This document shows positions 43,616-52,128 of a DNA stretch of 64,000 nt, piece after piece (position 1 is the first letter of the stretch; each line of letters starts with the position of its first letter). The stretch lies in contig NZ_JABBXD010000004.1 of the NCBI RefSeq assembly GCF_014750655.1, positions 62,001-126,000 of the forward strand. The letters are read 5' to 3'. This DNA comes from Salinimonas profundi. Its GTDB lineage: Bacteria > Pseudomonadota > Gammaproteobacteria > Enterobacterales > Alteromonadaceae. The notes beneath the pieces were generated by a model. That model saw only the letters and a program-made list of their open reading frames with translations. It made no database searches and was not told where the DNA came from. The position numbers were made by a program, and so were the translations under genes.

Positions 43616-44608
43616 GTGATTCAGGCGCCTTATCTGCTCTTTATTGGCGATGCCACCGACCCGTTAAGTATCAAGATGGCCCGTAGCGTAGCCGATTGGC
43701 GGGCACACAAATGTTTGGGTGAATACCGGCTATCAGGCTGCGAGGTAACAACCGGATGTCCGTCGTTAAGTATCGCACAAGCTGCCGAGCGAGGCGCAAA
43801 GAGCTTCATTTTAGGATTTGCCAATAGTGGTGGGCATCTGGATGAGCGGTATCTGCCGCATATTATCGACGCCATTGAGTCAGGAATGGATATTGTCAGT
43901 GGCCTGCATGATAAGCTTACCAATTATCCTGAGCTTGTTGAAAAAGCAGAACAGGCGGGCGTGCGTCTGATAGATATCCGTCACCCTACCCTGCGCCTTT
44001 CCACCGGCACAGGCAAGAAGCGAACAGGAAAACGCCTGCTCACTGTAGGTACCGATTGTTCAGTCGGAAAGATGTATACCTCACTGAGTCTGGTGCAGGC
44101 GATGTCAGCGCAAGGCAGACAGGCAACATTTCGGGCAACCGGACAAAGCGGCATCCTGGTCGCTGGTGAGGGCATACCCATAGACTGCGTGGTGGCGGAT
44201 TTTATCTCAGGCGCGGCCGAGTCACTGAGTCCGGACAACGACCCTGCGCACTGGGATATTATTGAGGGACAAGGCTCGTTATTCCATCCGGCATTCGCCG
44301 GAGTCAGTTTAGGCTTATTACACGGATCTCAGCCCGACGCACTGATTGTTTGTCATGCTCTGAATCGCACCCACATGCGCGGCCTGCCACACGTGCCACA
44401 ACCTTCTCTTAAGGCAACCATTGAGGCCAACCTCAATGCGGCTAAACTGACCAACCCGGATGTGTATGTGGCGGGGATTGCGGTAAACACCTCTGCGGTA
44501 GGTGATAGCGAAGCTGCCCAGTGGTGCCGTAAAACCAGTGAAACATTCAATTTACCGTGTGTGGATCCGGTCCGTCATGATGTGACTGCATTGCTGGAGA
44601 ACCTATGA
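43616..44608 (+). CDS. dgcN: D-glutamate N-acetyltransferase DgcN (DUF1611)
   Basis: This 330-residue DUF1611 protein starts at GTG 43616 (AAGGA 6 nt upstream). The P-loop-like TVGTDCSVGKMYTSL near residue 143 is the DUF1611 nucleotide/CoA-binding segment, followed by FRATGQSGILVAGEGIPID and IEGQGSLFHPA. In marine Proteobacteria this family and the neighbouring enolase-type racemase form the D-glutamate route in which DgcN acetylates D-Glu and DgcA racemises N-acetyl-D-Glu. The last codons overlap dgcA by 4 nt (ATGA), so the two are coupled. A third gene, a sodium symporter, follows. The function is assigned from the gene pair, not tested. Confidence 0.85.
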   Translation: MIQAPYLLFIGDATDPLSIKMARSVADWRAHKCLGEYRLSGCEVTTGCPSLSIAQAAERGAKSFILGFANSGGHLDERYLPHIIDAIESGMDIVSGLHDKLTNYPELVEKAEQAGVRLIDIRHPTLRLSTGTGKKRTGKRLLTVGTDCSVGKMYTSLSLVQAMSAQGRQATFRATGQSGILVAGEGIPIDCVVADFISGAAESLSPDNDPAHWDIIEGQGSLFHPAFAGVSLGLLHGSQPDALIVCHALNRTHMRGLPHVPQPSLKATIEANLNAAKLTNPDVYVAGIAVNTSAVGDSEAAQWCRKTSETFNLPCVDPVRHDVTALLENL

Positions 44609-45597
44609 AGTTAACCATTGAAGCACATCACGAATCCCTTCCCCTTGCGCAAACTTTTGCTATTTCCCGTGGGGCCAAAACACAGGCTGATGTTGTGGTA
44701 GTCACTGTAACCGACGGTGAGTTCACCGGCTGGGGAGAGTCGGTGCCCTATGCCCGGTATGGGCAAAGTATCGAAGGCACCCTCAATAAAATCAAATGTG
44801 CCAAACCCGCAATTAAACATATTGATGATCATCGCCGTCTAAATGCAACCTTACCGGCCTGCGCCGCCAGAAACGCTCTGGATTGTGCTTTATGGGATCT
44901 GAAGTCAAAAATTAACAACAAACCCGTCGCGCAACTGGCTGAATTGCAGGAAATAAAGTCCTGTGTCACTGCCCAGACAATCAGCGTTGCCAGTACCAGC
45001 AAAATGAAACAGGACGCGCAGGCACTGAGTAACAGTGAGCTGATTAAAGTAAAACTTGACCCTGACGATGTCATTGAAAAGGTCGCCGCGATTCATGAGG
45101 TATGCCCGGATAGTCGTTTTATCATTGATGCTAATGAGGGCTGGAGCCTGGCACTTTTAAAGGAAGTCGCGCCGCAGTTAGCCAGAATGAATGTTGCGCT
45201 GATTGAACAGCCTCTTCCTGCGGATGACGATAATGGCTTAGCGGATTATCAGTGCCCTGTTCCGCTGTGTGCAGACGAGTCGTGTCATACCACTGCCTCG
45301 CTGAAACAGTTGATAGGAAAATACCAGGCCATCAATATTAAGTTGGATAAGACGGGCGGACTCACTGAAGCGCGATCGCTGATGAAAGCAGCCAGGCTCT
45401 ACGACCTGGATATTATGGTGGGCTGTATGGTCGCCTCCTCACTGGCTATGGCGCCAGCCTATTTGCTGGCTGGCGGCGCTGATTATGTCGACCTGGATGG
45501 CCCGGTATTGGTAGCAGAAGATCGCCCGGACGGCTTTATTATTGAAAATGGCATTATGAAGCGCCCCGATAATCTGCTGTGGGGTAACGGCCGGTGA
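44605..45597 (+). CDS. dgcA: N-acetyl-D-glutamate racemase DgcA (enolase superfamily)
   Basis: This 330-residue enolase-superfamily protein is of the dipeptide-epimerase type. Visible active-site residues are the lysine pair in ELIKVKLD (about residue 150), metal ligands D in FIIDANEGWS, E in ALIEQPLPADDD and the ADESCH motif, and a general acid/base lysine in NIKLDKTGG. It is often annotated as an L-Ala-D/L-Glu epimerase; the tight pairing with a DUF1611 gene points to N-acetyl-D-glutamate racemisation. Start and dgcN stop overlap. The symporter starts 13 nt after its stop. Confidence 0.85.
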   Translation: MKLTIEAHHESLPLAQTFAISRGAKTQADVVVVTVTDGEFTGWGESVPYARYGQSIEGTLNKIKCAKPAIKHIDDHRRLNATLPACAARNALDCALWDLKSKINNKPVAQLAELQEIKSCVTAQTISVASTSKMKQDAQALSNSELIKVKLDPDDVIEKVAAIHEVCPDSRFIIDANEGWSLALLKEVAPQLARMNVALIEQPLPADDDNGLADYQCPVPLCADESCHTTASLKQLIGKYQAINIKLDKTGGLTEARSLMKAARLYDLDIMVGCMVASSLAMAPAYLLAGGADYVDLDGPVLVAEDRPDGFIIENGIMKRPDNLLWGNGR

Positions 45598-45610
45598 CGG
45601 ACAGTCAGTA

Positions 45611-47173
45611 ATGACAACCCTTGATTACACAATCATTGCCACCTATCTGGTTGGTCTGTTACTACTTGGCGCACTTTATCGCAGACACGGTGGGGGAAGT
45701 GATTATTTTCTGGCAGGACGCGCATTATCCTGGCCAGCGATTACGCTTTCTGTCATGGCTACACAGCTTTCTGCTATCAGCTTTATTTCTGCGCCGGCGT
45801 TCGTGGGCATAAGAGAAGGTGGCGGACTTATCTGGTTATCTTACGAACTAGCCTTACCCGCTGCCGTCGCGATCATGCTCTGGCGATTATTGCCGTCTTT
45901 ACATAAAGCGGGCGTAGTCAGTGTGTATGACTATCTGGAGCGACGCTTTACCCGCTCCACCCGCTTGCTAATAAGCTTTGTTTTTCAGCTTAGCCGCTCA
46001 TTTGCCACCGCCATCATGATCTACGCGATATCATTAATCTTGCAGGGTACTATTGGCCTGAATCAGTATCACGCCATCGTGCTAATCGGCGTGATCACGT
46101 TAATCTATTCGGCAATGGGTGGCATGCGTGCGGTTGTTTACGGCGATGCCTTACAGATGATACTGATTGTTAGTGGTGCTGCCATTTGCCTTTTCGTCGG
46201 CTTACAGGCAGCGGGCGGGGTCAGTAATGTGCTTTCACTGGTCGAGCCGCAGCGGCTGCAGGCAATTAACACAGAATCTGCCGGCATGTCGGGCTCAGAT
46301 TTCGGCCTACTGCCCATGTTGTTTGGCGGTGTCATTCTTTATGCCTCATATTATGGCTGTGATCAGTCAGAAGCCCAGCGCGCACTATCAACCCGTAGCC
46401 TCAGTGATTTAAGAAAGATGCTGGTTGCCGTTGCGCTGCTTCGTTTTCCCATCACCCTGCTTTATTGCTTCACCGGCCTGGTCATTGGAGTGTTGTTTTT
46501 AAATAACGCGGAATTGATGAATCAGGTGCCTGATGGAAAGCCAGACTGGATGATGCCGATCTTCATTGTGGAGTATTTGCCCAGCGGATTAGTCGGCTTT
46601 CTGGTGGTGGCCATCATGGCGGCGGCTATGTCGTCGTTAAGTTCAGCCATAAACAGCCTGGCTGCCGTGTCGGTGGAAGATATTTATCGGTTAAGGGGCA
46701 GGCGTCCCCAGAGCCAGGAATATGTTCGTCAGGCACGTTTGGCGGGCATTGGCTGGGGTATTATTACCCTGGTCCTGTCGCTATATGCTGGCGATATCGC
46801 GCCCACCGTCATAGAAGCAATTAATAAAATTGGCTCGGTTTTCTACGGTCCGGTTTTGGCTACATTTCTGCTGGGTATTCATACTCGCCGTACGTCTGCC
46901 TTTGCGGTCAATGTCGGGCTATCTGCCGGCGTGATTGGCAATATCCTGCTGTGGCTTCTTGATATCCCTTTATTCTGGTTCTGGTGGAACGTCATCGGCT
47001 TTACAGTCACGGTTGTTATTGCCTTACTGATTGCGGCGGTGCGCCCCGAGGCCATACCCAAAACCTTGCCTTCAGTGAAAGGCGCCGGCACATCTTTACT
47101 GGGGGCGCTGGTCTGCTGGTCCTTCGTGCTGCTTGGTTTGTGCATTATCATTCCGATGCTGCTGAAAGCCTGA
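45611..47173 (+). CDS. sodium:solute symporter (SSS family), likely amino-acid or D-Glu uptake
   Basis: This 520-residue SSS/LeuT-type transporter has about 13-14 membrane segments and family motifs including GGSDYFLAGRALSWPAIT, SVMATQLSAISFISAPAF and a middle region with MAAAMSSLSSAINSLAAVSVEDIY. It is the third gene after dgcN-dgcA, 13 nt from dgcA, which suggests it takes up D-glutamate, a derivative, or a peptidoglycan-related compound; sequence alone cannot identify the substrate. Confidence 0.85.
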   Translation: MTTLDYTIIATYLVGLLLLGALYRRHGGGSDYFLAGRALSWPAITLSVMATQLSAISFISAPAFVGIREGGGLIWLSYELALPAAVAIMLWRLLPSLHKAGVVSVYDYLERRFTRSTRLLISFVFQLSRSFATAIMIYAISLILQGTIGLNQYHAIVLIGVITLIYSAMGGMRAVVYGDALQMILIVSGAAICLFVGLQAAGGVSNVLSLVEPQRLQAINTESAGMSGSDFGLLPMLFGGVILYASYYGCDQSEAQRALSTRSLSDLRKMLVAVALLRFPITLLYCFTGLVIGVLFLNNAELMNQVPDGKPDWMMPIFIVEYLPSGLVGFLVVAIMAAAMSSLSSAINSLAAVSVEDIYRLRGRRPQSQEYVRQARLAGIGWGIITLVLSLYAGDIAPTVIEAINKIGSVFYGPVLATFLLGIHTRRTSAFAVNVGLSAGVIGNILLWLLDIPLFWFWWNVIGFTVTVVIALLIAAVRPEAIPKTLPSVKGAGTSLLGALVCWSFVLLGLCIIIPMLLKA

Positions 47174-47343
47174 GTCCTTACTGCAAAACTTCCTCGCCCT
47201 TTTTCATCATACTGACGCGAACATTAGCAGCATTTATCGCGTTGACGGTCAGTCAGACCAGCCAAAATTAGACATTTCTAATATATCTAACTATTTTTGT
47301 AGTTCAGCCTGTCATTTTGCAGGTCTGAAATGAGGATACAACG

Positions 47344-47799
47344 ATGAAAAAACATATAATTGGAGGTGTCTTATTTTGTGTATTTAGTTTTTTAACTATT
47401 CAAAATACTTATGCTGATGACCATCAGCCCCCCTTTAAAGGCGGAAACTACTGGGAGGTAACGGGCATCAAGACTGAAGATGGTGCGGGCCTTAAATATA
47501 GTAAATGGTTAGCAAGTGAGTGGCGTAAGAGTATGGAGTTTGCGGTTTCCAAAGGCTGGCTGGAAAGTTATTCCGTACTGTATAACGTACATGCACGTGC
47601 TGATGAGCCGGATATCTATATCGTTCGCCAGTTTAAAGACTGGGCGTCAGAAGATGAAAATGATAAGCGACGCGGCGAATATATGGAATGGGCCAAAAAG
47701 AGCATGGAAAAAATGGAAAACGAAAGTGGCGATCGTGCTGAGTACCGCACAATCATGAGCACGGTACTGTTGCAGGAAATGTTACCACGCACCGAGTAA
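47344..47799 (+). CDS. exported protein of unknown function
   Basis: I do not recognise this 151-residue protein. It has a signal peptide (about residues 1-27, ending NTYADD), then a soluble region of about 125 residues. A beta segment (YWEVTGIKTEDG), a helix (YSKWLASEWRKSMEFAVSKG), a second beta-rich stretch (SYSVLYNVHA, DIYIVRQFKDW) and charged helices follow, a pattern compatible with a dimeric alpha-beta-barrel (Dabb/NIPSNAP-like) fold. It is transcribed alone between the symporter and tpm. GAGGATACAACG precedes the ATG. Confidence 0.7.
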   Translation: MKKHIIGGVLFCVFSFLTIQNTYADDHQPPFKGGNYWEVTGIKTEDGAGLKYSKWLASEWRKSMEFAVSKGWLESYSVLYNVHARADEPDIYIVRQFKDWASEDENDKRRGEYMEWAKKSMEKMENESGDRAEYRTIMSTVLLQEMLPRTE

Positions 47800-47966
47800 G
47801 TCGTTTAATCACATACATGCAGGGGCCTTGCTGTACCTGCCTCTCCAACACAGCGTGTAACGCTGACATTCCGTTACTTTACCTCAATCATCTGCTATTT
47901 TTTCTGCGATCTTCAGCCGCCGGCAAATTCGCGCTATCCTCGTTCCAAACCGATAAGGAGCGCAAG

Positions 47967-48608
47967 ATGGAAGCGACATTCTGGCACAATAAGTGGGAAA
48001 CCAATGAGATTGGCTTTCACGAAAAAGATTACAACCCAGGCCTGACCCGACATTTTGGCGGGCTTGGTTTACCATCAGGCAGTCGGGTATTTGTTCCACT
48101 GTGTGGCAAAACCCGGGATATTCACTGGCTGTTAAATGAAGGCTTTAAAGTCGTAGGCGCGGAGCTTAGCGAGCTTGCGGTAAAACAACTTTTTGAGGAG
48201 CTAAAGAAGCAACCGGCAGTTGAAGATACTGCCACCGGCAAAATCTATACGGCACCCGGCATTCAGGTTTTTACCGGTGATATTTTTCAGCTAACAGGAA
48301 ACAGTATTGGTCGCATTGATGGAATATATGACCGTGCAGCCCTGGTAGCGCTCCCGTACGCCATGCGAACCGGATATGCCGAACTATTGCGAACGATCAC
48401 TGATACTGTCCCTCAGCTTGTCATCACCTTTACCTATGATCAAAATCAAATGGACGGCCCTCCATTTAGTGTTCCTGCGGCCGAAATTGAGGTGCTGTAT
48501 GCTCCCTTTTACCAGCTCGATCAGGTTCAGGACTCTGAGGTAAAAGGCGGTCTGAAAGGCCAGTGTGAGGCGAAGGTGAATGTATGGCGGCTAACCCCAA
48601 AAGCATAA
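47967..48608 (+). CDS. tpm: thiopurine S-methyltransferase
   Basis: This 213-residue protein starts at ATG 47967 with AAGGAG 6 nt upstream. It has the bacterial TPMT motifs FWHNKWETNEIGFHEKDYNP, RVFVPLCGKTRDIHWL and EGFKVVGAELSE (SAM binding), then a typical C-terminal fold. It methylates thiopurines and, in marine bacteria, also selenium or tellurium compounds. A longer reading upstream lacks a ribosome binding site. Confidence 0.93.
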   Translation: MEATFWHNKWETNEIGFHEKDYNPGLTRHFGGLGLPSGSRVFVPLCGKTRDIHWLLNEGFKVVGAELSELAVKQLFEELKKQPAVEDTATGKIYTAPGIQVFTGDIFQLTGNSIGRIDGIYDRAALVALPYAMRTGYAELLRTITDTVPQLVITFTYDQNQMDGPPFSVPAAEIEVLYAPFYQLDQVQDSEVKGGLKGQCEAKVNVWRLTPKA

Positions 48609-48724
48609 GTTCGTCTTATTGAAACGTTTTATCCCAAAACTTGAGATTTCCCTACTGAACCGAAACGGTATTGTCTGGTTATCAATGTGTGATGACCCAC
48701 AGGTTAACCAAAAGGAAATACTGG

Positions 48725-49309
48725 ATGAAACAAATAAATAAACCGCTTCTGGCAGCAGCAATGTCTGCCGTGCTGATGACACCAGCCGCTTTTGCTGAGT
48801 CAACAACCTATAATATCGATCCTGACCATACCAGCGTTATCGCTACGTGGAGCCACTTTGGTTTTTCAAACCCAACAGCAACGTTTGATGATGCGTCAGG
48901 CACGATTACCTTTGACGACGAAGATACCAGTGCATCAAGTATCAATGTCACGATTCCGGTAGACACCGTTGATACCTATGTGAAAAAGCTCACCAACGAA
49001 TTCATGAATAAAGAATATTTCAATGTTGATGAGTATCCCGAAGCGACATTTAAAAGTAACCGCGTGGAAGAGACCGGCAGCGACGAGTACAAAGTGCACG
49101 GTGACCTGACTATTAAAGGCACCACCAAGCCGGTGACATTTGATGTGACCCTGAATAAACAGGGCGAGCACCCAATGACCAAGAAGCAGGCCATCGGTTT
49201 TGACGCCACGACAACGATCATGCGTTCAGATTTCGGTTTGGACAAATATGTTCCGAACGTCTCTGATGAGGTGATGTTACGTATTACAACTGAAGCTCAG
49301 GCGAAGTAA
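48725..49309 (+). CDS. YceI-family periplasmic lipid-binding-like protein
   Basis: This 194-residue protein has a signal peptide (about residues 1-23, ending AAFAE) and a YceI/lipocalin-like barrel: YNIDPDHTSVIATWSHFGFS at the start, NVTIPVDTVDT, LTNEFMNKEYFNVDEYPEA and GDLTIKGTTKPVTFDVTL. Members bind polyisoprenoid or other lipids in the periplasm; the role is not settled. I chose ATG 48725, just after AAGGAAATACTGG; a longer frame is open upstream but lacks a signal peptide. Confidence 0.92.
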   Translation: MKQINKPLLAAAMSAVLMTPAAFAESTTYNIDPDHTSVIATWSHFGFSNPTATFDDASGTITFDDEDTSASSINVTIPVDTVDTYVKKLTNEFMNKEYFNVDEYPEATFKSNRVEETGSDEYKVHGDLTIKGTTKPVTFDVTLNKQGEHPMTKKQAIGFDATTTIMRSDFGLDKYVPNVSDEVMLRITTEAQAK

Positions 49310-49318
49310 GTATATCGA

Positions 49319-49356
49319 TTGCGCGGCCCTGTGCCGCGCAACACAACTGTGTTGCT
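49319..49356 (+). terminator. tandem hairpins after YceI gene
   Basis: A 9-bp stem TTGCGCGGC/GCCGCGCAA (loop CCTGT) is followed directly by a second small stem CAACAC/GTGTTG. There is no T-run but TTGTTAC follows. A modest terminator or 3'-end stabiliser. Confidence 0.55.
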
Positions 49357-49469
49357 TGTTACATCATTTATCCGCTGTACTTTATCCCATCCCGTCATTG
49401 CTAATTGTTAACGCCTCTGCCCTCTGGTAGCGTTATACCCCTTATCGATCATCATAGAGAGTTCCGGAA

Positions 49470-50237
49470 GTGTTTGAGTTAACTTCTTTTAGCCTGAAAG
49501 GCAAAGTGAGTGATGCCGAGTGGAAAACCCGGGTAGATCTGGCGGCCTGTTATCGCCTGGTCGCAGACATGGGATGGGGCGATTTAATTTACACCCACAT
49601 CTCTGCCAAAGTCCCTGACACAGAGTTTTATCTGGTGAACGGGTTTGGCCTGACCTTTGATGAGGTGACGGCCTCAAATCTGGTGAAAGTTGATCTGCAG
49701 GGCAATATTCATGACGATACCCCTTACGCGATTAATCCGGCGGGATTTACCATTCACAGCGCTATTCACGAGGCACGCAGCGACGCCAAATGCATTGTAC
49801 ACCTGCACACGAAGGCAACAATTACAGTGGCATCGGTTAAAGGTGGTCTGCAGCCATGGAGCCAGTATTCATTGTTCTCCCTGCCCTCACTGAGTTATCA
49901 CGATTACGAGGGACTGGCGGTGAATGATGATGAACGCGAGCGATTACAACAGAATCTGGCCGATACGAACCACATGCTACTGCCCAATCATGGTGGCCTG
50001 ACACTGGGGACCACAGTAGGCGACGCGTTTATGCGTTTTTATGATTTACAGCGCGCCTGTGAAATCCAGGTAGAGCTGATGAATTCAGGCCGCGAGGTCA
50101 TTCCTGTTCCGCAATGCATTGTTGATGGCATTTATGAACAGGCCAGTAAGGTACACTCGGGTCAGACCGGTGGACAAAAAGCCTGGCCGGCAATGCTAAG
50201 AAAAGTGTGGAAGATGGATCCCGGTTTTTGTGACTAA
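49470..50237 (+). CDS. class II aldolase/adducin-family protein
   Basis: This 255-residue protein belongs to the class II aldolase/adducin family, with the zinc-type histidines in IVHLHTKATITVA (about residue 110-122) and a third in LPNHGGLTLG (about 171). It lacks the phosphate-binding features of typical FucA and may act on a non-phosphorylated keto-acid. Start GTG 49470 has AGAGAG 8 nt upstream. It is 24 nt before the enolase-type dehydratase, suggesting the two cooperate in degradation of a sugar acid; the substrate is unclear. Confidence 0.85.
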   Translation: MFELTSFSLKGKVSDAEWKTRVDLAACYRLVADMGWGDLIYTHISAKVPDTEFYLVNGFGLTFDEVTASNLVKVDLQGNIHDDTPYAINPAGFTIHSAIHEARSDAKCIVHLHTKATITVASVKGGLQPWSQYSLFSLPSLSYHDYEGLAVNDDERERLQQNLADTNHMLLPNHGGLTLGTTVGDAFMRFYDLQRACEIQVELMNSGREVIPVPQCIVDGIYEQASKVHSGQTGGQKAWPAMLRKVWKMDPGFCD

Positions 50238-50261
50238 CGCCCAGTAAAACAGGATAAAAAA

Positions 50262-51446
50262 ATGAAAGTTACCAAAGTAGAAATTTTTGATATTGAATGC
50301 CCCGACCGCCCGCCATGGAATCCTGTGTTTGTCAGAATTTATACTGACGAGGGCATTACCGGTGTGGGTGAGGCCGGCCTTGCCTATGACCTGGGGCATA
50401 GTGCTGCTGCGCATATGATTAAAGAGATTGCTGAAGCCATGTTAATTGGTTGGGATCCGTTTAATACCGAGCACCTGTGGAGCCGTATGTTGCGTGAGAG
50501 CTTCTGGGGTCTGGGTGGCGGTCCGGTTATCTATGCAGCCATGAGCGCGATAGACACTGCACTTTGGGATATCCGTGCCCGTGCACTGAATGTGCCCGTT
50601 TATGCCTTATTAGGCGGACGTACAATTGATAAGCTTCGCTGTTATGCCAGTCAGCTTCAGTTCGACTGGGATAAAGAAATCACCAAACTGAATGCCCCCG
50701 AAGACTATGGTCGCGCGGCAGAAAAAGCGATGGCCGAGGGTTACGATGCCATCAAAGTTGACCCGATTGTTTATGACAAAGACGGCGTTACCCATTTTGA
50801 TCGTACTAAGTTGTTCACAAAAGCGGAAATGAAGCTGTTTCGTGCCAGACTACAGGCCATTCGTGATGCTATGGGTGATGAAGGCGACATCATATTTGAA
50901 TGTCATAGCTTGCTGGGTGCATCAACCGCCATTCAACTTGCTGATATCGTTGAAGACATCGGCTGTTTGTACTATGAAGAGCCCGTCAATTATCTGAATG
51001 CCAAACTGCATGACAAGGTAGCGCGCCGCGTGAATGTGCCTATTGCCGGTGGTGAGCGTCTATACAATCGCTGGGATATCCGCCCTTATCTGGAAGACCA
51101 GTCACTGGATGTACTGCAGCCCGATGTTGGTTTGTGTGGTGGCTTCACCGAAACCAAGAAAGTCTGTGACTATGCCGATATTTACGATGTTCGCATTCAG
51201 GCCCACGTGTGTGGCGGGCCGGTAGCCACCGCCGCCGCCCTGCATCTGGAAACCGCCATTCCGAATTTTTTGATTCACGAGCATCACACCTATGCTACCA
51301 AGCACTGGAACCGGGAATTGTGTATACAGGATTTCCAGCCAGAGAACGGATACATCAGCGCACCGGATACACCCGGACTAGGCATTGAGTTAAACGATGA
51401 TATTGTTTACCGCTCACCTCACATGACCATTACGTCACTGAAGTAA
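50262..51446 (+). CDS. enolase-superfamily acid-sugar dehydratase (MR/MLE type)
   Basis: This 394-residue protein belongs to the mandelate racemase subgroup. Motifs are GITGVGEAGLAYDLGH near the N-terminus, AIDTALWDIRARALNVPVY, a substrate-side KVDPIVYD, an IIFECHS segment (Glu plus His where many dehydratases have Asp-x-His), YYEEPVN, AGGERLYNRWD and HVCGGPVATAA with the catalytic-type histidine. This pattern resembles galactonate/mannonate dehydratase-like enzymes. It is co-transcribed with a class II aldolase and followed by a bidirectional terminator. Product and substrate cannot be fixed from sequence. Confidence 0.85.
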   Translation: MKVTKVEIFDIECPDRPPWNPVFVRIYTDEGITGVGEAGLAYDLGHSAAAHMIKEIAEAMLIGWDPFNTEHLWSRMLRESFWGLGGGPVIYAAMSAIDTALWDIRARALNVPVYALLGGRTIDKLRCYASQLQFDWDKEITKLNAPEDYGRAAEKAMAEGYDAIKVDPIVYDKDGVTHFDRTKLFTKAEMKLFRARLQAIRDAMGDEGDIIFECHSLLGASTAIQLADIVEDIGCLYYEEPVNYLNAKLHDKVARRVNVPIAGGERLYNRWDIRPYLEDQSLDVLQPDVGLCGGFTETKKVCDYADIYDVRIQAHVCGGPVATAAALHLETAIPNFLIHEHHTYATKHWNRELCIQDFQPENGYISAPDTPGLGIELNDDIVYRSPHMTITSLK

Positions 51447-51460
51447 ATTTATCCGGTAAC

Positions 51461-51488
51461 AAAAAAGGGAGTAATTACTCCCTTTTTA
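51461..51488. terminator. bidirectional terminator between dehydratase and DUF3750 genes
   Basis: A6 followed by GGGAGTAATTACTCCC and T5 makes a symmetric stem with A- and T-runs, serving both the plus-strand dehydratase transcript and the minus-strand DUF3750 gene. Confidence 0.88.
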
Positions 51489-52022
51489 ATTGTCTGCATA
51501 GCCACTGCCGATGGCCCGAAACGGCATTTCAAGCCCCAGCTCAGGCACCTGACGCGCCACCCATGCCGGAAACGTATTACTGTTAGGGCCCGGGAACACC
51601 TGATATTCATCAGCCCAGGGATAGGCATTCACCGCCTGCTCAATGTCAGGAATCAGCGATGCTGCTTTATCACCGCTTAATGACAGTATTTTTTCTGGTT
51701 TTGCACCATACCAGAACCGATCAGGCGTCGTAGTCCGATAGGACTTAAGCGCTGGCAATCCGCGATCGGTGCGCCAGCCCACCACTTCATATACCGTGTA
51801 CTCCTGAGCATCCGGTGCCTTTGTGGCAATCCAGGTATGCACTGCAAACCAGCCTTTCCAGCTAAACGCATCAGCCGCGTACACTTCAATAACCGCCTGG
51901 GGGGTCTGTGACGGTGCCGGTGCAATGCCCGCCGGTTCACGACTTGCCGTACGCCAGTCGCCGCTGGAGCAACCGCTGACCAAAAAAAGTAACAATATGA
52001 TAAGGAGGAAATGTTTATGCAT
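51486..52022 (-). CDS. DUF3750 lipoprotein
   Basis: This 178-residue protein has a lipoprotein signal (lipobox LLFLVSGC) and a C-terminal domain matching DUF3750: AVIEVYAADAFSWKGWFAVHTWIATK, an EYTVYEVVGW stretch, PEKILSLSGDKAASLIPDIE and YQVFPGPNSNTFPAW. The first of these segments is given in part as the family's conserved W-rich region. The function of DUF3750 is unknown. Single gene, convergent with the dehydratase. Confidence 0.85.
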   Translation of the reverse strand: MHKHFLLIILLLFLVSGCSSGDWRTASREPAGIAPAPSQTPQAVIEVYAADAFSWKGWFAVHTWIATKAPDAQEYTVYEVVGWRTDRGLPALKSYRTTTPDRFWYGAKPEKILSLSGDKAASLIPDIEQAVNAYPWADEYQVFPGPNSNTFPAWVARQVPELGLEMPFRAIGSGYADN

Positions 52023-52128
52023 AAACCCGCTCTGTGATGCGATAAGTCTTTTACGGTTTTTTTACGCTACTTCTGGCAGATAGATTGTTAAAGTGTTGTC
52101 AGGTTTAAGATGAATATCGTTCCGTTCC

